DNA of 64,000 bases from Acidaminococcus fermentans DSM 20731 (GTDB lineage Bacteria > Bacillota > Negativicutes > Acidaminococcales > Acidaminococcaceae). The stretch is from contig NC_013740.1 of NCBI RefSeq assembly GCF_000025305.1, forward strand, positions 1,178,001-1,242,000, written 5' to 3'. The position numbers and the translations under genes are program-made. Under the pieces are notes generated by a model, which was given only the letters and a program-made list of their open reading frames with translations, searched no databases and had not been told where the DNA came from. Shown here piece after piece: positions 50,981 to 59,436 of the stretch (positions are counted from its first letter, which is position 1; each line of letters starts with the position of its first letter).

Positions 50981-51276
50981 TTTCTCACCTTTTTCATCGA
51001 GTAGAATTCAATCATTTGCTTTTCGCAAAAAGCTTGAAAAAGACCATATAGAAAAGGACTGGAATTTTTATATTAAAAGACGCTGTAACAGAGACCAATG
51101 ACCTCTTTTAGAAAAAATTTGGGGACGCCTTGCGATTCTGTTAGCAAACATTTTTCCGGGCATCCCCAATTAGCTTAAGCGCCTCAATTGAAAATTTGCA
51201 CATCATTAGCAAATTTCAAGCGAAACAGTTCCGTTAGATTTATCATTAATTGTTTTACCAAAAAATGATATTTTAT
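50981..51276. terminator. Intergenic region with terminator of the tct operon
   Basis: TTGGGGACGCC (51119-51129) pairs with GGGCATCCCCAA (51158-51169) around 28 bases. On the minus strand it is followed by ATTTTTTC, so it can end tctBAC transcripts. Nothing else is seen in the 296 bp. Confidence 0.55.
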
Positions 51277-52272
51277 TTACTTTTTGTAATCTTTAAGCCA
51301 CTTTTTATAGTTTTCTTCTTCTTTACCAATATAAGTAACCGCATCTTCCGGTTTCATATACTTAGGCGTAACTAAAACAGAATTTGCTTCTTTAATATAA
51401 TCCTTGTTCTGGCACACCTTCTCCATTGCAGCGGAGAATTTATTAACAATTTCATCAGGTGTATCCTTAGGAAAAGCGTAGAAGAAGAACTTAGAAATCG
51501 ACAAATCTACTCCCTGTTCCTTAAAAGTGGGAACGTTTGGAATGAGCGGGTTCCGTTTTTCCGACATTACACCAAGGCAACGGAAATCGCCAGATTCAAT
51601 GTAATCTTTCACTACACCATATTGACAACCGATTACCTCAATCTGGTTGCCGAGAAGAGCGGTTGTATAAGCAGCCATATCACCAAGATCTGCCGCAACG
51701 ATATTAGTACCAGTCATTTGTTCAAATGCAAGCAGTTGCAGGTGCGTAAACGACCCAATAGAAGTAGCAAAGCGAATCTTCCCAGGATTTGCTTTTGCAT
51801 CATTAATGAGGTCTTGCAGATTTTTATATTTAGAATGACTGGAAACTACAAAAACATTGGCGTCATCAGTAAGCCCAATACCAGCGTTTTTGAAGTTTTT
51901 CCACGAGATATCTGTCAGGCCGATTAAGTTGTTCATGAGCATAGTGGGATGGTTAAACAAAACAGTGTAACCATCTGGTTTAGAATCCAATACTTGCTGG
52001 GACCCAACTACTCCAGAAGATCCAGCAACATTGGTTACAATAACGGGTTTTCCAAGTTCCTTACTTAAGTATTTAGACATTACCCGTGCGTTTGTATCTG
52101 TATCTCCTCCTGCTCCATAGGGCACTACAATTTGCACTGTTTTGTTCGGATAGTTTTTTGCTGCACCTTGATTTGCCTTACTAGAAGGATTTTTGGTTGC
52201 ATCTGATCCGCACCCTGCCAAAAGCATACCAAGTGCCACCACCATTGAAAGGACTGCCAATTGTTTTTTCAT
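51277..52272 (-). CDS. tctC: Tripartite tricarboxylate transporter substrate-binding protein
   Basis: 331 residues from the ATG at 52272. A lipoprotein signal (MKKQLAVLSMVVALGMLLAG then Cys) shows lipid anchoring in the envelope. The Bug-family fold follows: NKTVQIVVPYGAGGDTDTNA and VGSQQVLDSKPDGYTVLFNH. It captures a carboxylate for the TctAB membrane proteins. The AGGAGG is ten bases from this ATG; a GTG three codons before overlaps it. Confidence 0.9.
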   Translation of the reverse strand: MKKQLAVLSMVVALGMLLAGCGSDATKNPSSKANQGAAKNYPNKTVQIVVPYGAGGDTDTNARVMSKYLSKELGKPVIVTNVAGSSGVVGSQQVLDSKPDGYTVLFNHPTMLMNNLIGLTDISWKNFKNAGIGLTDDANVFVVSSHSKYKNLQDLINDAKANPGKIRFATSIGSFTHLQLLAFEQMTGTNIVAADLGDMAAYTTALLGNQIEVIGCQYGVVKDYIESGDFRCLGVMSEKRNPLIPNVPTFKEQGVDLSISKFFFYAFPKDTPDEIVNKFSAAMEKVCQNKDYIKEANSVLVTPKYMKPEDAVTYIGKEEENYKKWLKDYKK

Positions 52273-52297
52273 TTTTAACACGCCTCCTTTAAAATTT

Positions 52298-53812
52298 TTA
52301 ACCTAAGGTTATTCTACTGTGTTCCTGGTTTTTATTTTTTCTTACCTGCTGAATCAGGGTAATAACAATGGAGAGTACAGTAGCAACAATAAAGAATGAG
52401 CAAATGGGATGTTGCAAAAAGGGCCAGAAGCTTCCGCCAGTCAACATCAATCCTGATCTCAAGTTCTTTTCAGCGATTGGCCCCAAGATGAACCCAAGAA
52501 TAACAGGTGCCAATGGATAGTCAAAGACATCAAATGCAATGGAAATAATTCCAAAGAAAATAACAGTCCAAATATCAAAAGTTCTGTTATTTAGTCCGAA
52601 TGCCCCAACTGCACAAAGTACAAAGATAATCGGGAGTAATATGTATTTAGGAATATACAAAACCTTTGTAAATAACCTTAAACCATAAAACTCCATTATC
52701 AGCATGATGACATTGGAAACAATCAGAGCTGCAAAGATGGAATAAACTATCGTACCATTTTTTGCAAACAACAGTGGTCCAGGCGTTAAACCATGTATCA
52801 TAAACGCACCTAATAACATGGCTGTCGTTGATTCACCTGGAATGCCGAGAGTCAAAAGCGGAATCATTGCGCCACCAATTGTTGCATTATTTGCACTTTC
52901 AGAAGCTACAACACCATCCATTATCCCAGTCCCAAATTTTTCAGGATGTTTAGAACTATTTTTAGCTGCAAAATATGCAAGCACACTCGAGGTCGATCCA
53001 CCAACTCCAGGCAGAATTCCCATCGCAATACCAATGAAGCTAGATCGAATAAAGTTTACAAATTGTTCTTTAAATTCCTTAATAGAAAATCCAAAACCTT
53101 TTATATTTTCCCTTTTTAATGTAGCCTTTTGTAGTTCAGGAGAGTCATTTCCTGCCTTAATTACTTCACTGATTGCAAAAAGGCCAATCATTACGACTAA
53201 GATATCAAAGCCACCTTTGAGTCCTTTAACGCCAAAAGTATATCTTGAAAAAGAATCAATTGGTGCTGGTCCAACCATAGCAAACGCCATGCCTATCAAA
53301 CCAGCAATCAGACCTTTAGCCATTGATTGTTTTGAAATAGAAGCGATTAATGTCAGAGAAAAAACTGCAACGCCGAAATATTCATACGGTCCAAAATGAA
53401 TAGCAATTTTAGCTAGAGGCGGCGAAATGAAAAACAATGCTAAAAAACTTAATGTCCCCCCAATAAAAGAGTAAAACACGCCAATTCCCATTGCTCTCTG
53501 AGCATGCCCATTAACTGCCATAGGGTGCCCATCAAAGCAAGTTGCAATGGAGGATGGAGTTCCTGGGACATTAATCAAAATTGCCGGAATCAGTCCCCCT
53601 GATATACCGCCAATGAAAATACCACATAATAACGCCATCGATGGAACCATATCCATAGAATAGGTCAATGGTAAACAAAGAGCTATTCCCATGGTTGCTG
53701 TTAATCCTGGGATAGAACCAAACATGATTCCGATTAACACGCCCAGTCCCATAAGTAATATATTTGTGGGCATTAAAATATTACTGAATCCTACAGAAAA
53801 TAGTTCACTCAT
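52298..53812 (-). CDS. tctA: Tripartite tricarboxylate transporter large membrane subunit
   Basis: 504 residues with about twelve helices. TctA signatures are visible: GIMFGSIPGLTATMGIALCL near the N-terminus, GVFIGGISGG-type loops with PAILINVPGTPSSIATCFDG and the repeated MGILPGVGGSTSSVLAYFAA in the second half. It forms the sodium- or proton-driven channel with TctB. Between tctB and tctC with 16-25 bp gaps, one operon. Confidence 0.92.
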   Translation of the reverse strand: MSELFSVGFSNILMPTNILLMGLGVLIGIMFGSIPGLTATMGIALCLPLTYSMDMVPSMALLCGIFIGGISGGLIPAILINVPGTPSSIATCFDGHPMAVNGHAQRAMGIGVFYSFIGGTLSFLALFFISPPLAKIAIHFGPYEYFGVAVFSLTLIASISKQSMAKGLIAGLIGMAFAMVGPAPIDSFSRYTFGVKGLKGGFDILVVMIGLFAISEVIKAGNDSPELQKATLKRENIKGFGFSIKEFKEQFVNFIRSSFIGIAMGILPGVGGSTSSVLAYFAAKNSSKHPEKFGTGIMDGVVASESANNATIGGAMIPLLTLGIPGESTTAMLLGAFMIHGLTPGPLLFAKNGTIVYSIFAALIVSNVIMLIMEFYGLRLFTKVLYIPKYILLPIIFVLCAVGAFGLNNRTFDIWTVIFFGIISIAFDVFDYPLAPVILGFILGPIAEKNLRSGLMLTGGSFWPFLQHPICSFFIVATVLSIVITLIQQVRKNKNQEHSRITLG

Positions 53813-53828
53813 AATTCATCCCCTCCCA

Positions 53829-54314
53829 TTAGCCTAAAATTCCTTCCGGAAGCATAAGTTGAAATAGATCCCGGAATGTGAAATAAACAATCAAAACAGT
53901 CACAATACTAACAACGCCAAAGAGCAAAGGCTTTCTTTTCTTTTTAGGACAAAGCACCATAATTTGGAAGAAAAGATAAACTGCTGTCGTAATAAGAAAA
54001 CCAATTTGCGCTAAACACAATGCATAAGCAACCATCAAAAGCAGCGTCATAAAAGAAGTTTTTAAAACGGATTTTGTTTTTTCACTTTCTGATCCGTTCG
54101 TGTCGTTTTTATCAATTTTTTTCAGTTTCACAATTGCTGAAATAAAAACAATTGCACCTAAGACGAACATTAAGCCGAATACCAGCCTTGGCATAAATTC
54201 CGGTCCAATGGCCATTACCGTTAATCTTTTCATGAAAAATGTCATATAAAAGCAGATACTTGAGATAGCCATAATAAACAGTCCTGAAATAACATCTTTG
54301 TAATTATTTTTCAT
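53829..54314 (-). CDS. tctB: Tripartite tricarboxylate transporter small membrane subunit
   Basis: 161 residues with four predicted helices (DVISGLFIMAISSICFYMTF, FGLMFVLGAIVFISAIV, a third and a fourth). TctB fold and size. First structural gene of tctBAC after the regulator gene. A FadR-type operator match lies at 54348-54358. Confidence 0.87.
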   Translation of the reverse strand: MKNNYKDVISGLFIMAISSICFYMTFFMKRLTVMAIGPEFMPRLVFGLMFVLGAIVFISAIVKLKKIDKNDTNGSESEKTKSVLKTSFMTLLLMVAYALCLAQIGFLITTAVYLFFQIMVLCPKKKRKPLLFGVVSIVTVLIVYFTFRDLFQLMLPEGILG

Positions 54315-54347
54315 TTTGCACCTCTCAATCTTTTATCTACTTGTTAC

Positions 54348-54358
54348 TCGTCCTACAA
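54348..54358. promoter_or_regulatory. FadR-type operator before tctB
   Basis: TCGTCCTACAA fits TNGTNNNACNA, the core bound by FadR-subfamily GntR regulators, within a wider ACTTGT/ACAAGT dyad between the gntR stop and the tctB start. Confidence 0.6.
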
Positions 54359-54367
54359 GTTTGCTTT

Positions 54368-55063
54368 TTATTCTTTTTTTATCATACTGATTCTGTTCAA
54401 ATTCCCTTGAATATGTTCCTTCATTATTTTTTTTGCCAATTTGGGTTTTTGCTCACGAATAGATTTTAATAAAATAGTATGGTAATAAATAGCATTTTGA
54501 TAACCGTTATTTTGATAGCCAAAAATTTCTTTAGCTTTATTTTTATTTGATGCACTTCTCCGTATAGTATCTATGAGACTGCTTTCAATAAACATATTGC
54601 CACATGCTCTAGCGATTTCCAAATGAAACTTAGCATCAAGATCTGCCATTTTATCATCATCACCGACATGTAACAGCATTTCTTCCGTTGCTTTCGTTAA
54701 ACATTCAAGATTCTCATCTGTCCGATTTAAGGCTGCTAAATAAGCTGCTTCCGGCTCTAATATTTGACGAAACTGCAACATTTGCATAATTTCACTTTCA
54801 ACAGATTTAGGAGTTGATGTGAAATTAGAAAAAGCACTTAAATCCTCCGATTTCACATATGTGCCTTTTCCATGAAGACTAACCAATGCTCCGACAGCAA
54901 TAAATTGTTGAATGGCAAAACGCACACTGGAGCGACTGACTCCTAAAATTTTAGTCAATTCATTTTCAGAAGGAATTTTTTGTCCAACTTCCCATGCATG
55001 TGTTTGAATATTATTTTTGATATAATCGACAACTTGTTCAGTTACACTTATTTTTTTAATCAT
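54368..55063 (-). CDS. GntR-family (FadR subfamily) regulator
   Basis: 231 residues. N-terminal winged helix (VGQKIPSENELTKILGVSRS, SVRFAIQQFIAVGALVSLHG) and a C-terminal FCD domain with the metal-binding D/H pattern (LDAKFHLEIARACGN and later YYHTILLKSIRE). It senses an organic acid. Two operator matches, one before its own gene and one before tctB, suggest that it represses both until substrate is present. AGGAG precedes the ATG. Confidence 0.9.
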   Translation of the reverse strand: MIKKISVTEQVVDYIKNNIQTHAWEVGQKIPSENELTKILGVSRSSVRFAIQQFIAVGALVSLHGKGTYVKSEDLSAFSNFTSTPKSVESEIMQMLQFRQILEPEAAYLAALNRTDENLECLTKATEEMLLHVGDDDKMADLDAKFHLEIARACGNMFIESSLIDTIRRSASNKNKAKEIFGYQNNGYQNAIYYHTILLKSIREQKPKLAKKIMKEHIQGNLNRISMIKKE

Positions 55064-55081
55064 AATTTTATCTCCTACAAC

Positions 55082-55092
55082 TTGTCTTACAA
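55082..55092. promoter_or_regulatory. FadR-type operator before gntR
   Basis: TTGTCTTACAA matches TNGTNNNACNA exactly and is the centre of the perfect dyad AACTTGT-CTT-ACAAGTT (55079-55095), 16 bp upstream of the regulator start codon. Confidence 0.7.
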
Positions 55093-55230
55093 GTTCATTA
55101 TAAGCAAGAAAAAATAAATTGTCAATAAATTTTGTCTTATCCCAAAATAAAACTTAGAATGCTCTTATTTAATCACACAAAATATTTCAATTATTACATG
55201 AAATCACTATTTTTAGCTAGAATAATATAA

Positions 55231-55275
55231 AAAAGCCACCCTGCCGGCGTTGACCGGCAGGGCCTTGTGCTTTTC
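55231..55275. terminator. Intrinsic terminator
   Basis: CCCTGCCGG pairs with CCGGCAGGG around CGTTGA, with an A run on the left and GTGCTTTT on the right. Confidence 0.8.
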
Positions 55276-55300
55276 GTATATACACCGGATTATTAAGCGG

Positions 55301-56016
55301 TTACTTTCTCATATCTTCCCGCCAATCAGCATTGGCAAGACACGCCGTCCCATTGCAGTGATCCTTGTAAAGGCAAAGTTCACGGCAGATGAACTGATCT
55401 GCAGTCTGAAGCTCCAGGTCCTCATCTGACGGCAGATCATACGCCCCGATTTTCCAGATGCCCTGGGGATTCCTTAGGCCGAAATCCAGCATCTTTCCAT
55501 TCCCGGTCTTCACATAGCGATAGATTTTTGCGGTAAAAGACAAATTGTCTCCGGCCTTGTAGGATTCAAAACCACGGCATTCCATCCACACATGGTCTTC
55601 CTTGCCGAAGAATCCACTCCCATCACAGGAGGAGGCACCCAGATAAACCCACTCAAAGCAAATCCGGCCTTTGGCCTTGTTGATTTTTCAATCTGCCCTT
55701 TGCAGGCTACCCAGCAATTTTCATAGTAGGCTTTTTCCAAGTCATGTCTTACCTGATCCCCGGATGCCTTCTGCAGTTCCAGGTATTCCTCATAGGACAT
55801 TCCTTCTCCGCCCACCAGATTTTTCAGCCCACTGGGATCAAAATCAATGAATCCCCATTCCGTGATGACCCCCAGCCTGGATCCGGAAAGCTCCCTTTTC
55901 GCCGCTTCCCAACGCTCCTCTTCAGAAGCACCCTCAGGGGCAACACCGGGCAGCCCGCTTTTCCTGGCGTACTCTTGCAGTGCATTCGCCATCACCAGAT
56001 CATAATACCGTTCCAT
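55301..56016 (-). pseudogene. Cysteine-rich-tail hypothetical gene, frameshifted
   Basis: The first frame runs from the ATG at 56016 (MERYYDLVMANALQEYARKS, later YENCWVACKGQIEKS). After a run of five A residues at 55684-55688 (minus strand) the sense continues in another frame: NKAKGRICFEWVYLGASSCD, FFGKEDHVWMECRGFESYKA, and the tail QFICRELCLYKDHCNGTACL. One missing A explains the break. The intact protein would be about 237 residues. Family not recognised. Its tail has a truncated copy at 49890. Confidence 0.7.
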
Positions 56017-56145
56017 TTTAACTCTCCTTTGCTTTGTAAGTGCAGCCTAGGCTGCCTGACATGCGCGGCAAAGAAAATAGTGGAAATCAGACGTACCAGT
56101 GCTCCGTCCCCTTGCGGGGATTAAGGATCTGCAAAACGGCTGCCG

Positions 56146-56514
56146 TTAACGGATCCCATACCCCTTGTCCGCCAGAACCTGCAGCGCTTTTTCAAAATTT
56201 CCCTTTTTGACAAGGATGTAATCCGTATTAAAAGTGGAAACAGCGAAAATCCCGATTCCCTCCTCCGCCAAGATGGAGGAAAGCTTTGAAAGAATGCCAA
56301 TCAGGGAAAAATCAAGGATCCCCTCGATCCGGAAGGCTTTCCAGCCGTCGTCCCGTTCCAGGGTGTTTGCCGGCGTGCGGTCCGTCTCACAGACAAGGGA
56401 AATCTCTTCATCGGTCCTCCCGATAAAATAAAACCCCTGGTCCAGAGTAAGTTCACGTATGGTCGGGACCTTGCAGACCGTAAGATCCAGATCCATTTTC
56501 TTTAGCCGCATCAT
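56146..56514 (-). CDS. ACT-domain protein
   Basis: 122 residues from the ATG at 56514 (GGAGG eight bases upstream). Two ACT-like halves: LDLTVCKVPTIRELTLDQGF and FRIEGILDFSLIGILSKLSS, then ILAEEGIGIFAVSTFNTDYI. Such stand-alone double-ACT proteins (CASTOR-like) bind amino acids and regulate metabolism. It is monocistronic. The chromosome rather than the phage is its likely home. Confidence 0.85.
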   Translation of the reverse strand: MMRLKKMDLDLTVCKVPTIRELTLDQGFYFIGRTDEEISLVCETDRTPANTLERDDGWKAFRIEGILDFSLIGILSKLSSILAEEGIGIFAVSTFNTDYILVKKGNFEKALQVLADKGYGIR

Positions 56515-56676
56515 AGTCATATCCTCCGATTCAACACTGTTCACTATCTTGCTGGTCTTGCTTTGCTTCGAATTCATTCTAAAGGTAGAAATTCCATATA
56601 CCGACTTTTTACCTGCTTATATTTGTCTTCTTGCCCTTTCTTCACGCAATGCAAAAAATCTAAAAACAAACTATCA

Positions 56677-59436
56677 TTAAATATTGATATATTTGTTAAT
56701 GATTCCATCTACATCTTTAACTGAAAATGACATGTCACTGACCCAATGTCCAAATTCTCCTGTACCATTGACAGCTATAATCCACTCTTCCAAAGCTTTC
56801 TGTTTAGCAATCACTTCCTCTGACTTCTGGCCTTTTGTTTCTAAAACCAACATGATTCCGTTGCTCAGCTTAATCAGAAAGTCAGGGAAATAACTATGGA
56901 TTACTCCTTTAAATGTATAGAAGATTTTAAATCCAAGATGATCGTTTTTAGCATAAGCTTTTACATAGGGATTTTTTTCCAGGACATACGCTTCTGTATC
57001 TTCCCAGCTGCTATCAGAAACCACATGGCTAATCTGGGATTTATTGGTTACTGTACAAGGCTTACTGGTAAACCATGTCATCATATCTGCCGTACTACGA
57101 ATTTTTTTCGTTGAATCAAAGAGTGGCACCATTTTTTCGGTCTGATCTGATTTTATATAATCCCAGATATGCTGGACAATTTTATTCATGTTCAGCACAT
57201 ACATAATTCTTTTCCTCAAAGGGCTCGTGTTAAAGAGCACGGGATTGATATGAATTTTTCCGGATTTCAAAAATTGTTCTGTCAAACGAATAACCTGACC
57301 TAAAAGTGCATATTTCGTCCCTTCATTTTGCCAGGAAGATTGTAAAGTATCATAAACCTGACCAGCCGTTTCAAAAATTATCTTTTGAAGTCTGAGTTCT
57401 TTATCCAGCTTCTCAAGATCTATTTCGGTACATTGACTTAAATCAGTCTGCCCATCAAGAACCGGGGCCAGATCAGCTCTAAGTCTTGTATCCGTAGCAT
57501 CAAGCACTAATTCAGGTATATGCTGAACATCCAAAGTAAGTTTTTGTTTCCAGACACGATCAAAACGAATAATATTAGGCCATGCGATTTCATACTCCGC
57601 TCTTTCTGGCAAAGATTCAATCTGTGTTTTAGGCTTAGGAGGATGGCCGCTATTGCTTCCATCATCTTCAGTGGGCAAGAATCTAAAAGGAATCCCAAAT
57701 ATATTGACATACTCAGGAGAAAACAGCTCATTACCTTCCTGTAGATCATAAGAGGTCCTTCTAAGACCCCGCCCTACCACTTGTTCACATAAAAGCTGAC
57801 TGCTGAAAGCGCGCAATCCCAAAATATGAGTTACAGTTTTAGCATCCCAGCCTTCTGAAAGCATCCCAACAGAAATCACATTGCGTATTTGTTCTCCAGG
57901 TTTTCCTTTTTGTCCTACTGTATCAACAATTTCACGTAATTTCTCGGCAGCTTCTTTCTTTGTTCCGCTTCCTGAATCAGCCGCATCCAAAATCTTTGAG
58001 TCAATCCGCACCGTATATTTTGGTACACAGAGTTCATTTATGTCAATCCGATGCTTATCAAAAGCATTTTTGATGCGTGCAGCCGTTTCTGTCCGATTCG
58101 CCACCGTAATCATAACCGGAGGAGTTGGCATTCCATGTTCTTTCCAATTTTTAAAAGTGACTTGCCAATCTTTCCCTAAAAGGTAATATGCCTGGATGAG
58201 CAAATCAGGCAATGGTTCTGTTGCCTCAGCAGGTCTGTTAATATCATCTTTTACGTCAGGATCTGAATATATATGATAAAGTTTGGATCTGAATTCATTT
58301 CCATCTTTTACAGAAATACCATCATCTCGGACTACTATTCTAGGAGTTTTGACCAGCCCTGATTCAATTCCATCGTTCAAGCCAAAGTCACTGACAATCC
58401 AATCAAATAAAGCTTCTTCTCCGTTTTTTTTCCCAGAAGGAGCAAATGGGGTTGCCGAAAAATCATAGCAGCAAAGAATATTTCGAGTTTTATTAATACG
58501 GTCCAATCCACTAATCCAAATTGTGGCCTGTTCCTCATTGGCTACATATTCTTTCCTTTCCTGACCTTTTAAAGCAATTTTAACTTCAGGATTTTTACGC
58601 CAGGCATGATGTGCTTCATCATTGATAACAATGATATTATGTGCATTTGCCATATCACCTAAAATCTCACGAGTATAAGCTTCATCACTCAATGGCCCGC
58701 GTTTATCCACACTTTTCCTCTTTGCAAGTTGTTCTGCCGTTTCCCATGCCAGACTTTGCCAGTTAATAATTTTGATGTTTCCCTGGCGCAAATAATCTAA
58801 AAGGCCAGCTGGTACTACGCCGAATTGGATATAATAGTTTTCATTGCCACCGGTTTTCAGAACTTCCAACCGGCTTTTAACTGTTAAACCAGGTGCTACA
58901 ATAAATACGTTTTTAGAAAATCTTGTATCCTGTGGGTAAGCGACTTTATTACAAACCTGCCATGCTATTAGCATGGACATAACGGTTGTTTTTCCACTGC
59001 CCGTACACATCTTAGTACAGAGACGTCTGAATAATCCACCATCAGATGGAATATGTATGCCCACTTTATCGGCATCAGGGGCTTCTGTAAGCCAAATTAA
59101 CGTTTCTATAGCATCCATTTGACAGAAGAAAAATTGATACTGCCTGGCATCCTTATCATGCCAATGTTCCAGTAATCGCTTTGTAATCCCTGTGATGCCA
59201 GGATACCCTGCCTCTCTCCACGTTTTTACTCTAGGACGGATTTTATTGACCAATGGCAGCTCAACAAAACGGCCCATATCATTATAAGCATTGCGTTCCT
59301 GCCCCGAAACGATATATCCCGCTGGTCTCCTACCTTTTTCCTGATAAAACTTTTTAGTTGGAATATCATATTTCCAGTGAGTAGATGGTTCTTTATATGC
59401 AGAATTGATAATAAGTTTTGTAATTCCTGCCATCAC
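56677..59436 (-). CDS. res: Type III restriction endonuclease subunit
   Basis: 919 residues. Helicase motifs: Walker A TGSGKTTV (about 145), DEAH box INDEAHHAW, QVVGRGLRR (motif VI). A C-terminal nuclease core reads YFPDFLIKLSN and LVLETKG (PD-ExK). Type III Res translocates or switches on ATP and cuts unmethylated DNA, in complex with Mod. Its start codon overlaps the mod stop by four bases. Complete and in frame. Confidence 0.92.
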   Translation of the reverse strand: MMAGITKLIINSAYKEPSTHWKYDIPTKKFYQEKGRRPAGYIVSGQERNAYNDMGRFVELPLVNKIRPRVKTWREAGYPGITGITKRLLEHWHDKDARQYQFFFCQMDAIETLIWLTEAPDADKVGIHIPSDGGLFRRLCTKMCTGSGKTTVMSMLIAWQVCNKVAYPQDTRFSKNVFIVAPGLTVKSRLEVLKTGGNENYYIQFGVVPAGLLDYLRQGNIKIINWQSLAWETAEQLAKRKSVDKRGPLSDEAYTREILGDMANAHNIIVINDEAHHAWRKNPEVKIALKGQERKEYVANEEQATIWISGLDRINKTRNILCCYDFSATPFAPSGKKNGEEALFDWIVSDFGLNDGIESGLVKTPRIVVRDDGISVKDGNEFRSKLYHIYSDPDVKDDINRPAEATEPLPDLLIQAYYLLGKDWQVTFKNWKEHGMPTPPVMITVANRTETAARIKNAFDKHRIDINELCVPKYTVRIDSKILDAADSGSGTKKEAAEKLREIVDTVGQKGKPGEQIRNVISVGMLSEGWDAKTVTHILGLRAFSSQLLCEQVVGRGLRRTSYDLQEGNELFSPEYVNIFGIPFRFLPTEDDGSNSGHPPKPKTQIESLPERAEYEIAWPNIIRFDRVWKQKLTLDVQHIPELVLDATDTRLRADLAPVLDGQTDLSQCTEIDLEKLDKELRLQKIIFETAGQVYDTLQSSWQNEGTKYALLGQVIRLTEQFLKSGKIHINPVLFNTSPLRKRIMYVLNMNKIVQHIWDYIKSDQTEKMVPLFDSTKKIRSTADMMTWFTSKPCTVTNKSQISHVVSDSSWEDTEAYVLEKNPYVKAYAKNDHLGFKIFYTFKGVIHSYFPDFLIKLSNGIMLVLETKGQKSEEVIAKQKALEEWIIAVNGTGEFGHWVSDMSFSVKDVDGIINKYINI

